From Undaria pinnatifida (Eukaryota > Sar > Phaeophyceae > Laminariales > Alariaceae): DNA of 64,000 nucleotides. Made by a program: the position numbers and the translations under genes. Below, in pieces: positions 1 to 12,944 of the stretch. Position 1 is the first letter of the stretch. Each line of letters starts with the position of its first letter. Location: contig JABAKD010000025.1 in assembly GCA_012845835.1 (NCBI GenBank), positions 23,173,923-23,237,922 of the forward strand. Reading direction: 5' to 3'. Under the pieces are notes generated by a model. That model was not told where the DNA came from and did no database searches. It saw only the letters and a program-made list of their open reading frames with translations.

Positions 1-2404
1 GCAGGCTGTGTGTGGTATATGCTTCAATGGCTTATTACTGGGTGTGTGACCTCATTAGATCTCATTAGACCTCATTAGGGATACACTGGAGGTTGGCGAC
101 CCCCCTCCCTGTACCAGAGTCCAAAGGGGGATGCAATCAATTTACTGTATATCATACACGGGATCGAGTCAGTAATATTATTAATCTGCTCTTCTATTCA
201 TACATGCTACGTATTTGGAACCCTGCAAAGCAGGCATCGGCTTGTGGTCTTTAGATAGCATGCAAGCACGTCTGTGCTGTCTGTGCCCTGTCCGTCCGTC
301 GCGCGTGCTGCTCGTCTACATGGTTTTCACTCGGTGCATGCTCAGACTACCGCTAGGCAACAGATCAACCCGCCATACAACACTTTCTTGAAGAGTAATG
401 CCAAGCGTACAGACACAGGGACGATACGCCTGCTCGTTCCATTTCATACAGGCGACCACGTGTCTTGAATAGTGTTATGAATGCTCGAAGTGGGAATGGT
501 AGTCGGCAAGTTTCCAAGTGTACCACCACCCACAACGGAGCTAAAGTCAAGGCCCTAGCCGAGACCTCAAGAAGAAGAGTATAAAAAGAGGAGGGACGGA
601 TAGAAAGAGAAAATTTACCCAGATTGAGCCAACAGTCGTGATAGCCGACAAGTTGTTCTCACATACTCAACACAATGGTAGCTTGCCACGCGTTCTGGGA
701 AGGAAGATAACACTTCGGGAGGGCAGAGAAGCTAAGCTAAGACTGGCCAGCAAGTTCAAAGCACCCCCCCTCCCAAGGGTTTCAACCCCCTGCGCGGTCT
801 AGCATGGGGGGGGTAGATACAAGTGGAGAATGCTGGTGTGAGAAGATAAGAACGAAGAACGACCTCACAACAGGCAGGTATAGTCTGAGACGATCAAGAA
901 CGATCTCATCACCTGTTCAACAAGACTAGGCCCCGTTTCCCCAGAAGCTCAAATTTCCGGATATGCCTCAACTGGGGGGGATTGCACAGTAGTACTTGCA
1001 ACGTCTACTGTTTCCTGGAAGGCAGGGGGAGTCTCAAGTTCGTCCGTCTACGGGGAAGGAGCGCACCTGCTGTGTCCTGGAAGGGAAGCAGAGTTTAAAG
1101 ATTGCTGGTCTACCAGCGTCTATGGGAGCCGTTCGCTGAAACGGCGGGACAGGTTTGGGAATGGAGGAGTGCATCCGGAGCATAGTCGCCGTAAAAAGAG
1201 TGGAAACGACGCCCGACATCTGCCCGGCGCCGACGCTAGATAAGCGTCGCGCTGGAAGAGGAAGGGGCAACGTCAGACAGGCGGCGGCGGAGAGAGGAGG
1301 AACGTGTTCACGCTGTAACCGGGCCATGACCGGGACGCCCGCTTGTTGCGACGATAGTTGTGCGTCGGGCAGGGGGGCTGTTACAGCGCTACGAACGCCA
1401 GGTCGCTCGAGGCGCCCGGGTTATTCTGAGGTAAGTGATAGCTGACCGGACCAGTACTACGAGGAGGGTGCATAGTGAAAAGCGGAGATTATGCCGTCGG
1501 ATAGGCCCTCCACAGCATGATGTAGGAAAAGGAAGGATGTCCCCGGCGGAGGAATCCTTCCGGAAAAACGTGGATACCCCGTTCACGAGGGGTGAAACCC
1601 CTTTCGCGAGAGGTCCGCCGATCCGCCTCGGAGTTCTTTCTCCGATTATGAGGCAAAACATCAAAGTTATACCACCAAATCACCAGGTGTGTCCCAACAC
1701 CGTGCCATCGCACGTGTACGCTGCTCTTGCCCCACTCGCAACCTATCTGCCCGTAAAACCGTGTGTACCGATTCTGGCTACGTCAACTCTGCTGTCTTTC
1801 GTCGTCTCTGACTTTTGCGTGGCTACAAGCTACTTCTCGAGCTCTGCGTACGACCGCTCGGCTACGTCAAGGTGAGACCGTTCTTGACAGGTACCAGAGG
1901 ACACTACACTGCTGTAAAACAAGTAATCACCCGCGGCTATCACATTCGTCAACGGGCAGTAGCCACAACATTCTTCCGTACATACAAAACCCTTTTTTTC
2001 TCGTGCCTAGATGAAAACATGCTTACAATACTTTTTCTGCCAAACCTCAGTACCTCTCCATGTCAAGTGTACCCCGGTATATAATACAAAAACGCACGGA
2101 AGCATATACGTACAACAAATGTGGCACCACACGCAAGTATATACCTTGTATACGTACAGCAAATGTGGCACCTCACATGTTCATGGATATTGCCTGCTCA
2201 ATTTTATTTCTTCGTTAAAAACAGAAGTCTATACATTCAGCGGTTCCGTGTAACTCCCACTACAAGTACTAAAAAGTAACTTGTTTTCCGATGATCTTAA
2301 GGTATATTCATCGAAAAATACCAGTTATCGATGACTTATGCCAGGTATATATAGTACTTCCCTCCTCGTAGTATAGGCCGAAAACTGCTCCAAGCTGAAA
2401 AAAA
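1..2404. other. Region without a recognisable gene
   Basis: No open reading frame here resembles a known family; the longest (about 146 codons, 1435-1875) overlaps others in all frames and has no recognisable motif. A TATA-like TATAAAAAG lies at 580-588 but leads into no supportable gene. A short CTCATTAG(A) triplication is at 50-78. Treated as non-coding or degraded repeat sequence. Confidence 0.5.
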
Positions 2405-2490
2405 AAAAGTGTTGAAAAATCTTATAAGAGACGTCAGCTGTGAGTTCGATACATTTAGGGTCGATACTCATGCAAGCTGCGTGATACACC
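2405..2490 (-). repeat. Copy of the short dispersed CAGCTGTGAG/GCAAGCTG repeat
   Basis: Contains the paired signatures CAGCTGTGAGTTCGAT and CATGCAAGCTGCGTGAT, which recur at 30.7, 31.5-31.8, 33.2-34.5, 49.8, 51.8 and 62.7 kb. It is a diverged half-copy in the inverse orientation of the 33.7-kb copies. Confidence 0.5.
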
Positions 2491-2769
2491 TGCCGTTCGT
2501 TTGTCCTACAACAGATAAATGCTATCACATCAGGAAATCAAATCTATTGTTATTCCGCATTCCATCAAAAGTCGTAATAAAATACCGAAATACCAGGTAT
2601 CAGGTGTAGTAGTCACGTATCAATACGTGCAAACGAGAATGATTTTGCATATATACGATCGTATACCTGGCCTGCTGGTAGCATATACCTGGTATATATA
2701 CGACCATTACTAGCTACCGGATTAGACCATTCATGTTACTCAAGTTCCGTACCAGGCAAAAAATTCGTG

Positions 2770-2779
2770 ATAATAAACC
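2770..2779. repeat. Left 10-bp target-site duplication of the MULE
   Basis: ATAATAAACC directly abuts the left terminal inverted repeat and is repeated exactly at 14542-14551 next to the right one. A 9-11 bp target duplication is the hallmark of Mutator-like elements. Confidence 0.93.
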
Positions 2780-3074
2780 GGGGAGTGATAATGACACACA
2801 TGTGGGTGTCATTTTTTTGACACACAGGGGACAAAAGAGCTCCATCCCCGGGTTTCCACCCTCTGGTTTATGCTTATCGGACACAGCATGCACCTCTCTT
2901 TGAGGTCGCAAAGAAGGCTGGATGTCGCGCCCTGTAGGCACGCCGACACCACCGCAGACAGCAGCACGTAGTCTGCACATCACTGACCCTTCCATATCCA
3001 AGTCGTGAAGCCGGAGATGGAAAAATCGTCCAGAACGAGCTCCCTTCGTGGTGCCGTCACCACAGCAGCAGCAG
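2780..3074 (+). repeat. Left terminal inverted repeat of the MULE
   Basis: The reverse complement matches 14246-14541. Comparison by eye shows 2780-3007 identical to the right end, then scattered mismatches to about 3074. It includes a smaller inner hairpin, GACACACATGTGGGTGTC. The minus-strand open frame over this interval is only a by-product of the repeat. Confidence 0.92.
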
Positions 3075-3261
3075 CCCCAGCACAGGCAGCACAGGCACCC
3101 GCGCCAGCCGCCAAAGATCTCCGCGGCGCATTGCTTTCCCGTCCGCAAAGGAGGTGTGTCTCATGTGTGCAGCGGCCCATGTCAAATCTGTTCTAGCGTG
3201 GCGTTGCGAAGATTGCCGTCACTGCCGGTCAAGTTAGGCTCTCTGCGTGTTTCGCGTACCC

Positions 3262-3467
3262 GCGCGAACTTTTTGCCTTGTGTTTGAATTTGAAAGTTGC
3301 GCCATGTCCTCGCAGTATGTATACCCCAGGACATCATCCGGTATGCACACATGCAGTTGCTACCCGCGCGAACTTTTTGCCTTGAGTTTGAATTTGGAGT
3401 TTGCGCCATGTACTCGCAGTATGCATACCCCAGGGCATACTCCGGTATGCACACATGCAGTTGCTCC
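3262..3467 (+). repeat. 104-bp tandem duplication, left subterminal
   Basis: Two adjacent copies start CGCGCGAACTTTTTGCCTTG (3262 and 3366) and end CACACATGCAGTTGCT. They differ at about ten positions. They lie just inside the left TIR of the MULE and may be subterminal transposase-binding repeats (inference). Confidence 0.8.
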
Positions 3468-3675
3468 GCAGGTGCGCTCATGTCTACAGATCGGTCCAAG
3501 TAGAACATATTCTTGGGATGGGTTTGTTTCGCAGGTGCACTGATGTCTTCAGATACAAAACGTCAAGGGAGATAGCAGACAACTGCTGTAATCGTGTCGT
3601 CGTGTGTATGACGCCTCTACTCTTGGGGGGCCACCCCCACCTGGCCCCAATTGCGGCCCTGGTAAGTGCACGTTG

Positions 3676-3714
<39 letters not shown>

Positions 3715-3716
3715 AA
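3676..3716 (+). repeat. CTG trinucleotide microsatellite
   Basis: About 13 uninterrupted GCT/CTG units in the 5' part of the MULE upstream of the transposase. A related motif (GGTGATGCTGAGACCATCCT) is duplicated at about 3820-3868. Confidence 0.85.
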
Positions 3717-4062
3717 ACGGCGTGTATCCTTCTACGACGGAACTACTCTAAATTCTTGTAGACGGTAGTGCCTACAGCAGTACAGCAGTACGGGCAGGGT
3801 GTAGAATGCACATAGGCAGGTGATGCTGAGACCATCCTGTAGGCGGGTGATGCTGAGACCATCCTGTCCTTTGTTGCTGCGCTGTTTCGGTCAGTGTTAT
3901 CTCGGAGGCGAAGGCCTTAGAACTACTGCGGCAGCTCGTAGGTTTCTGCAATGGGGTGGTGGCACCGAGACCTGCACGGGACACGGCGTCGGTGGTTGAC
4001 GGAAATGGGGTACAGGGGAAACCGAAAACACCATTCGAGCGTGTGAAGGACTTTTCGAACAC

Positions 4063-4458
4063 ATGCGCTGTGGAGAAAATTTTCGGAACGACATGCGGAG
4101 AGCTGCCAGCAGTGCCAAAGTCTCTTGTGGGCGAGAACAAAGACGACACGAAGCACGAGGTGCGGAGGGTTCACACTCCAATGCAGAATCTTTTCTTAGA
4201 GCTCACAGTGAGAATGTGGATATATTGCTTTTTGTGGAAACAGTAACCGGTAGCCGCGAGGGGGTGGGCGTGTATGATACGCTTTTGTCCGCGAAGAACT
4301 TTAGGCCTCCGGTTGGAATACCGGGTCCCGGCAAAGTAGCGCGATCTCCAACACGTCTGTTTGCAGTGACCGTGAACGCGTTTTCTGCAAGGCGATATGC
4401 CATAGAAATCAACCCCTTCCAGCCTGGGCACGGCACTTCGAAGCCTGCGTTGTTTGCC
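4063..4458 (+). other. Possible extra 5' exon or leader of the transposase gene
   Basis: An open frame runs through 4063-4470 just upstream of the OTU exon and reaches a strong donor-like GTACGT at 4459. A short intron (4459 to about 4510) joining it to the OTU exon is conceivable, but the acceptor is weak and I recognise no domain in the translation. The well-placed ATG at 4538 (ACCATGG context) could equally be the true start, which would make this 5' UTR. Confidence 0.25.
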
Positions 4459-4537
4459 CGTACGTTATAATCCCCATCCACCCTCCCCTGCTTCCAACGT
4501 GTGCGACGAGAAGATTGCCCACGACTACTTTGGCACC

Positions 4538-7500
4538 ATGGTTCTCCCGAAGGAGGTGCGCGACGAGGGGTGGATAGCGAAGTTTGTCGCCGGCGACGGA
4601 AACTGTGCCTGGCGGGCCTTGGCGATGGGAATTTGGGGCTCTGATGTGTACTGGGCTCCACTAAAGCTTGCGGTCCTCGCATGGACCGCGGCAAACGCGG
4701 AGGAGCTTGTATCGGAGGGTGGCATCCTGTGGAATTGCACGCGTTACTACCCCCAAGCGGTCATGAAGTACGCCAGATTTTCTAGCGAGGGAGACGTTCT
4801 GTCGACTCGCCAAGGCAACATCAAGATGGTTATTGCTTCCGTTGCTCTTTTCGGAGAACCCAAGCGCTGGGGGGGTGATTTGACTATGCTGATGGCCTCA
4901 CAGGCGCTCCGACTACGAGTGAAGATGCTCGTCCCCATAGATAGGAAGAGCAGGAAGCAGTATGATGCGCAGGGGGCAGCGCCTTTTCACGGGACGGGTA
5001 GGAAGGGCACGAATACGGTCGACGACTACCGCCATTCCCGAGACTTTCTGCCGGACGAAGCCCAGCTTGTGTACCGCGTAGCTGGAGCAGACGGCGGCGA
5101 GCGCCTTATCGAGGAGGTTGCCGTGGTGCTAACGCACGGCTGCCAGATAGCCCGTCAAAAGGACTTGTCCGACATCCCCGAAGTTGGAAAGGATACAACG
5201 TTAGAAGCAGGGTGCCACTTCGGAACTTTTGCGAAGAGGGACGGCACGTTTCCCCCTTTTCCTGTGGTCGCGGTGTCACCCCCTCTGTTCCAGGTTCAAG
5301 TGAGTTACAGTTACAGTACCGTAGTATGTTTTTCGTCGTTTCTTTGCCGGCGAACACCACCTGGGTCGCAGGGTTGATGCGGGAACCGGACAGTAAAATG
5401 AGGGAGAACGGGTACAACGGACAATCCCATATCTATTTTGGTCGCTGAGCATTCATTAACGTTTCGCTCCCTCTAGGACGAGAAGTTCCAGGAAGCGTTC
5501 GATTGCGAAGTCGCTGCCTACAACGCGAGGCGAGAGGCTACATTTGGCTCGACGACGGCAGAGAAAGTGCAATCCGCGGCGGAGAAGGCTGCGGACATGA
5601 GGCGACAGGCGAGGCTGGACTTAGTCGCAGAGAACTTGCGGCTGAAGCAGAACGAGTTGGCGGATGCAAGGGTTAGGGAGGTAGAGAAACAGCGCGAAGA
5701 GAAGAAAGAGGAAGAGGAGAGGGAGAGGGAGCGTGAGAGGCAGGAGGGGGAGAGGAAAGGTGCTGAGGCAAAAGACGGAGATGGTGGGTTGGATGGTGCG
5801 GGCGGAGAAAATGTAGGTGGCGACGGGAAGGAAGCGGCGGCCGAAGGAACAGAAGAAGAGGGGACTGGGTTGGGGACGGGAAGCACTGAGGGTGATGGGA
5901 TGAAAGGTGAGATGGAGGACAAAAGTGGGGTGGAGGGTGGGGCGGAGACAGCAGCAGCACATGGCGAAGGGACGGCGGCTGGAGCGGGGGAGGATCCCGG
6001 GGGACAACCTGAGTGGTTCGGGGGGTCGGCGTGGGTTGGGGGGTCGGATTCCGACTCGTGCCGTGGTGAAGCACAAGCAGCCGAGTTTGATGCGATTCAG
6101 AAGAGGAAGGCCGAGGCCAGGGCCGCCGCAAAAAAGCACAAGACCAGATACCACAGGCTCAAGAAGGTGAGATGGAGTGCAAGGTCGCAGTCATCAGAGT
6201 CAAAGGGGGTTGTAACACATCCGCTTTATTGTCGCGAATACGACAGAGTGGTTTCCACGCGGTCAACTTTTGTGATTGACGTGGTCGCCATTACCATGTC
6301 ATTTTGTTCGTTCGGTGTGCCGTCTGTTGTCCCAACCGAACAGGAAATCCACTTTGCCCAAACCCAGCAGAAGAAGCGTGGGCAAGACGCCATGTACAAC
6401 TACGTCCCAGTAGTCTCAAACCTACGGCTGGAGCTTGCGAAGGGGAGAGTCGCAGCAGCTCAGGCCCGACGTAAATATGACCGTGCTGAGTCTGCGATAC
6501 GCCGATTCATGCGTCAAGAAAGGAAGGTGTGTCCCAGGTAGTTTCCGTTTGGGGGCCCATGGTGCCTTGGCGTCAGCTGTCGAGCCACTTACAACGCACC
6601 GTCGCCAACAAGTCGGTTGTACGGACGCCCGGGCCTCGAATGCACAGGTAGTTGATCGAAGTCAAGCACAAGGTATTCAAGACCACGATGGTTAGCATGC
6701 TGTTGTATCGGAAATTTGCCGCGTCATACTGCGCCATGCCGGGTCATGAGACGTTGCGCTGTTCGTTGATGGCATCGTGTATTCTAGCATGTTTAGTCGA
6801 CCGATGAAAATGGAAATTGTTCCATGCACACACCCCATCAACTGCGATACAATTTTTGACCCTTACGTGGCCGAATTGTTGCAGTTGTGTGTCAGCGAGG
6901 GTGTATGGCACGAGGACGGTCGCAATAACAGCGGCGCCGAGAACCTCAGTAACAGTGACGACGACAGCGACACTCAACACGACTGGTTCAGCGACGACGA
7001 TCTGTCCTCGTGCGAAGGTGAGAGCAGTTTATACGTTATCAACGTCGGAACACGCGGGTCTGTATCCATTCCTCTGTGTCAAACAGAGTCGTTATCAGGC
7101 GCCTTGGTGGCTTGTGCCGTGCGTCTTTGCGAACGTCCTGGCGATGCAGGCGATTTGGACGGGTTGGAGGACTCGGTACGCATGGCGGCGAGCGCAGCAG
7201 CGGCGGCGCGAAAGGAGGAGGCGGACCACGTCGAGATTCTTCGTGTTGCCGCAAAAGACGCGAAGAAAAAGTACAAGAGACTGTTGCGGGTAAGGGTTGA
7301 TGGGAAAGTGGTGTGAGGTAGGACGGTGCCTTCCGCCAGCATTCGCGAAGTTTCGGCGCACTTCCCCGCTCGGGGCATTTTGTTTGCTGATCGAAACGAG
7401 TGTGTCTGTCGCCTGACGCAGGAGTCCGGTATTGCAAATGGGCACGAGGAGAGCGAGGAGGAGGACGACGGGGGGGAGGGGGTGGACAGAGCTAATCGGG

Positions 7501-10500
7501 AGAACTCCATCGACCTGGCCCGAGCTGCGAAAACTGCGGCGATCAAAGCCTGGAAGACGTACAAGAAGGCGCAGGTAGCCTCACGGAAGGTGGGGGCCGC
7601 GGATCCACGCGTGGGTTCAGAAACCTAACCATCTGGGACACATTCGCCGTGTTTGTGGACTATTCGAGCATGTCCTCTGCAGCATGTGGACGAGACGTCT
7701 GTCATACGTACCTGCATGCGGTTTCGCGCCCAAGGAACGTTGTTCTGTGTCTTATGGTCACAGTGTTTAGGGTTGAACAGGACAGCTTCTCCCCTGTTTC
7801 GTCGTTTGTCCGCACGTGTTGCAGATTTATCAGGCCTCCAACCCCACGGACATTGAAATTAATGACGGTGGCAACGACTCGAGGTGGAAGGACGCCAGCG
7901 ACGACGACGTCGAATATGGGTCCGATAGTTGGAGTGGGTGGGAGAGTGAAGACGATGAAGAGGGTGAGTAGAGGGTACAATGGCCGTACATCATCACACG
8001 ATAGCCGCTGTTTCCCCGTTCGTCGGTCTCATGCGGTCTCATGCGGCTACCGAGGGTGGGATGTCGAAGACCACGCGAGCGATTGCGCATGAGCACCGCG
8101 CCCAGGACGTGCTTTAGGTTGGGCGAAACCGGTGAAGGAAAATATGTCGAAGGGTGTGCGGTTGCCGACCTCAGTCAGTGTTACCCCCGGATTGATGGTT
8201 TCGTTTCGATCACTTGGAAACAATCAACTAAACAGCCATTCAACGGATATTACGAGGGTAGAGCAATGGCATGCTTATATCTTGCTCGCTCTTTGACGCA
8301 GATGAAAACGAGGAGACCCCTACGGAAGAGCCGTTAAAGATCGAGTCTGGGTACGCGTTCTCCGTTCTTGACGATGCCGAATCTACCTGGGAAATGGTGA
8401 TCCGCAGGATCAAGGCGGAGCTTCGACGCCAGGGTTTCACCGGAAATAAGTCCACAATCAAAGGAGACCCGGTGCGTAAAAAGAACGACAACAAATCGCG
8501 TGTTTGCCCACCCTTGTGCCAGTAGCATCCCTCTCGAATCCGGATCTCGTCAGAGTAGACAACGGCATTCTCACACCAGCACGTACCACCCTAAACAGAT
8601 CGCAGGGAAAGGTAGCCGACCGAGCCGGATTACGTTGAGGTGCGCCGCTTATGGGAGGGCGAGAACCTCGAAGTTGCCGGCGCCAAGGAGAACATCATGG
8701 TCGGCGAAGGCAAGTATTTCTCGATGTAACCGAGATGCCATGTCATCCGGAATGTTCCGTCCAAGTTTGGAGCGTGTTTTTATTCGCGATTGTCACTCGT
8801 GCCCTCTGACCGGCCTTCTGTTGTGCCTGTCTCTTGACCGCGATTGTTCCGCCGTGCAGTGCGAGTGTGACTTTCGCGTGGCTGTCGCCTGGAACACCAA
8901 AGACCCACCGACAATCACGAAGGTAAATACGACCCGACCGTGAATTGGTCTGTGTAGACGAAGATGTGGCGAGGAAGAGATTGGCACCTCGAAGTATATG
9001 GAGCTGTACACAGAATAGTGTGGGACGATGTCCGCCCTCACTTGTGCCCTCCCGTCCATTGTTTTCTTCAGGTCCATCTTGAGCACGCTGCCGCCTGTGA
9101 TATGGATTCTCGCGCGTCCCAACTCGAGCAAGAGAACTTGGTCCCTGTGGATGAGATTGAAAAGCGTTGCATGGGTCAAATCCGCAAGATGACGTTGGGG
9201 GGGGTGAGACCACACCTCATCTACCGCTGCGTTGCGGAGGAAATGAAGCCGTACAAGCTCGGCCCGCAGGGTGCACGAAAGGTGTGAACACGGTGAACCG
9301 GTCATTACGGTACCTCTGAAAGTTACGGTTTATTTTTGGTTGCCTGTGTCGGCGTCGGTCCCCTCGTTCCGATTCAAAATGTCACTACTGGCGTAGAGAC
9401 ATACCACAACACCCTTCGTACTTTGCTGAAGGGCGAGCGGTGAATCGAACCCCCGCCTCCTCAGCATCTTGTCTACCTTCGCCTCGGTTAGATAGTATCC
9501 TCAACGGGTGTTTCATATGACTTCCGTCTATGCTTTTGCGCGTAGGTTGATGTCACGAAATCGGTTGTGTGATTGCAACAACTACACAGTAGCGTCCTCC
9601 TCGCCTTTGTCCTCCTGTGTCCCACGCAGGTGCGCAATTTGTCGGCGAAGGTGCTACGTGGGCGCTGGGCATCGGGCGAAGACGCTCTCAACCTTGTGGC
9701 GGAGCTGGAAAGAGGACCGCAGACCGTGAAGTGGGATGTTGATGCCGACCAGGTGCTACGGTCCATCATGTGGGCTTCACCCGAACAAGTTATGCTGGCA
9801 AGAACCTATGGCGGTGTTGTTATCCAGGACAATACGTGTCTCACCAACAGGTGAGGAGGGTGTGGAAGTCTTCAATTGCCTCCTACCCTCCCATTGATGT
9901 GACGACGTTGTTCGTACGTGTGAGGGCTTCGTCCAGTAGTAAAAGATGCCTTTCCTCCGGATCGGCAATCATTGCCGTGCAAACGATGACGACCCACCCA
10001 CGTACACTGCATTTTCGACAGGTACGACTTCAAGCTGTGTTTGTATGTGGGCGTCGACTCTGAGAATAAGACCATCGTTTTCGCCCAGGGTTTTCTCGGC
10101 AACGAACAAAGCGAAACATTCGACTTCGCAAACCAGTTCTTCCTGGAGATTTGCGGGGGCCACCCGAAGGTGAGCTTGTCTTCACGTTTTTTTTGTATGA
10201 TGAATGAATGGATCGCGGAGCCTACTGAGTAGTTCGGGTTTGCTTCGGTGTCAACGGTGTTGCTCAATCGCCGTCATCACGTATATTATGTTCACAGCGC
10301 CAACCTCCCACGGCCGTCCTTAGGTAATCATCACAGATGCCGACGGAGCAATGACGAGTTCGATCTCGACGCTTCTTCCTCACACGAAGCACTTGTACTG
10401 CTCCTGGCACATCTGTAAGAACATCAAGAAGCATTGTATGGGGGCCTTGCAAAAAGCAGGATGCACGGAATTGCTCCGGCGGTTCACGGCGGCTTCCTAT

Positions 10501-12594
10501 GCGACATCGACTGAGGTGGGAAGATCGCAGTACCAATGGAACAGGGTTTTACTTGGGTTCTTTTTTTTTGCGCGCCTGCCTTGAATGAAATGGAGACTCA
10601 TGTTGTTGTGAAAGCAGTTTGTCGCGTCTGTTCTCCAGGAGCTTACTGCATGTTTTTCTTTTTTTCCCGTCTCCAGGCCTTTGATCGCGTGTGGGAGGGC
10701 GTGAAGCAGCTCGTGAAGGGCACAGCGTGTGAAAAATACGTCAACGAGCACCTATACAGGTGAGGGCGCTTCTGCACGCCTTTTTGTCTTCGGTTTTAAT
10801 TTGCGTAGGCGACCCTTTGGACAACCTAGTGTATATGTGGCCGCTTGTCGTAACACTTGGTCGCCGCGAAGAACTCTTCCTCTTTCCAACGAAGCCTTTG
10901 ACATACCGTCCCTGGCGCCTTCTCGCCTCGCACGTGCCGTTCGCAGCATACGCACGTATTGGGCGCGCTGTTTTTTCCCGACAACCATGACCTTGGGTAT
11001 GACAGCCACTCAGCGCGTTGAGGGTATTTTCAGCGCGATAAAGAACGGCCGGAACCTGAAGAGAAACTCGACGTTTCGTCAAGTGAGGCAGAGAGTCGAA
11101 CAAGTCGCGGAAGACCTCGCCCTGGCATCCCGAATGTAAGTGACACAACGTCCCCACCGGGTTTTCGCTCCATTGCTCGTTTGGTGTGGTACTGCGCACG
11201 GCGTGTCGGTAGTTTGATATCAACCCCGGGCAGGAACGATGCTCTGAAGTCTTCGTTTTTGGCGCCCTTTTTGGGCACATTTTGTTCGTCTGCATTGTAC
11301 ACGTACGGCCGTTGCGAATAATGCTGACAGGCACCTTTCGACAACGTCCGTACTGCAGGCAAAGCACCAAACGCGCTTCTTTGGGGAAAGCTCACGTCGA
11401 AAACGACATCAAGAGATCGCTTGAACCAGTCCTAACAGCGTACGAGAAAGTTGGAGCCAGTAAGTACGCAGCGGAGGTAAGCTCTATTCTTGTGTGTTGC
11501 CGCGGCCGTGTCACTTTGACGAGCATTTGCTGCGGTTGGCACACGCTTTTGTGACGCGAATGTCAGACGCTGTCCGATGCTCCCCTGGCGCGACCGGTTG
11601 ACCGGTTGTGTCCTTGCGCTCACCCCCGCATCCTTTTCGGACTTGCTCCTATTTATCTCGACAGGAAGTACTGGCCGAAATGTTAGCAAGCTCGGCGTAC
11701 GAAACAAGCGTTTTGGTGGAGGGGCGTGGATCGATGCAGTTACTACAAAATCTGGCGGCGCGCTCCGCGGACGACGTCAGCGGATCATCTGACGACGATA
11801 TGTGCATCGACGTTGAAGGGGACGACGTGTGTTGCCAGGTTCCTGAAGAGGTATTCCAGGAAAGGGGGGAACCTGATATCACTATGTTTGGCACCACATC
11901 CTTGGTTTCTTTTTATCGTCTTGTTGCGGGAGTGGAAGTTGATTCCATAGTGAAAGTTTTGTACAAACACAAAGCTGACCGAAAAGTAGGACACCTCGTT
12001 GTCATAGGCCCTGGTGGCTTTCAACTGTGCACGTGCTTGCAGATACTGAGGCGAGGGCTGCAATGCAGGCACGTTCTCGCCGCGCTTGTCACGCACCTAA
12101 AACGTGGCAAAGAGTTCAAAGGAGAATCCATACACCCACGGTGGCGTTCCTCTTCAGAGCATTGGAGCCTGGATAAAGCGGGCTTGGGGAAGTTTGACGA
12201 GGATGGGGGTGGGTCTTACAATGGCGGGTTCACTGGTGACTGGGACGGGCCTGCTGATTTCGGAGACGCCAGCACTGAAGAAGCGGCACCCGACCGTATG
12301 CTGTCTGTCATCAGAGGTAGGACGTTCGCGAATATCATGGAGCTTTGCACAAGGGCCGCTCGCAAGTACACCGACAACATGACGAAGGACACTAGACCTG
12401 GCGAGATGGGGATGTTCAGCGAACTGGGCCGCGCCGTTGATGCATGGGCCCGGCGAGGCGAGAGTAACGTTTCAGAGACTTGGAGCGGAATACGAGACCC
12501 TCCGCTCCAGTTGACAAGAAATAGGAAGCAGACTCGGACGAAGGATTGCACGGAGAGTGGCAGGGGGAGCGCGAAAAGGGTAAAGAAGGAATAG
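4538..12594 (+). CDS. MULE transposase with N-terminal OTU protease domain, FAR1-like zinc region, DDE core and SWIM finger
   Basis: Proposed exons: 4538-5299, 5477-6166, 6344-6526, 6885-7017, 7150-7289, 7422-7574, 7825-7963, 8302-8471, about 8616-8699, 8860-8922, 9072-9281, 9630-9850, 10022-10169, 10324-10515, 10677-10759, 10947-11135, 11359-11476, 11665-12594. All introns are GT-AG. Phases agree at every join except around 8616-8860, where the boundary is uncertain. Product about 1,535 aa. The OTU-like DGNC motif puts the presumed nucleophile at Cys23, with a His-Phe near 227 as candidate catalytic His. Residues ~255-550 are Lys/Glu/Arg-rich coiled coil and acidic stretches. CECDF and HLEH (exons 10-11) form a FAR1/WRKY-GCM1-like zinc site. 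DDE residues: D in VVIQDNT (~975), D in VIITDAD (~1037), E in TATQRVEG (~1149), with CSWH between. SWIM C-x-C...C-x-H lies near 1348-1365. Expected to bind the TIRs and catalyse excision/integration; the OTU role is unknown. Start is the first ATG with good context, but an upstream exon is possible. Confidence 0.85.
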
Positions 12595-12944
12595 GAACTT
12601 CCAGCTGTTTGCTGTTTTGAACCGCGCTTGGTGTTTGCCTTGCTCGTGTCCATGGGCCGCGAGGATTGGGGAGAGAGCCTGCCTGGGTGGAAAACATGTC
12701 TATGTGCTGGTTCATTGGTGGTTTTATGCTGCTGTTGTCACCGGTTTTGTTTGTGTGGTATTTGAAGACGGTCTGACGTTGGATGGCGTATACTGTTCCC
12801 TCCGGGAGGGCGCAGCCCATGCATACAGCACCTTCGCCTACCAGAACAATCAGGGTGAGATTCTAGTGGAGGACGAACCTGTCGACGGGTATTTCAAACG
12901 ATGGGGTGTAGTGCATCAGACTCTGACGATTTCCCTGTCTCGAT

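Noticed and set aside
2714-3148. Minus-strand Cys-rich 144-codon frame
   Set aside because: It lies in the left TIR and is repeated at the right TIR as a plus-strand frame; the repeat, not coding, explains the conservation.
9425-9492. tRNA-like sequence (GGGGTTCGATTCACC on the minus strand)
   Set aside because: Only a T-arm-like part is present, no matching acceptor or D-arm was found, and it lies in an intron of the transposase gene.
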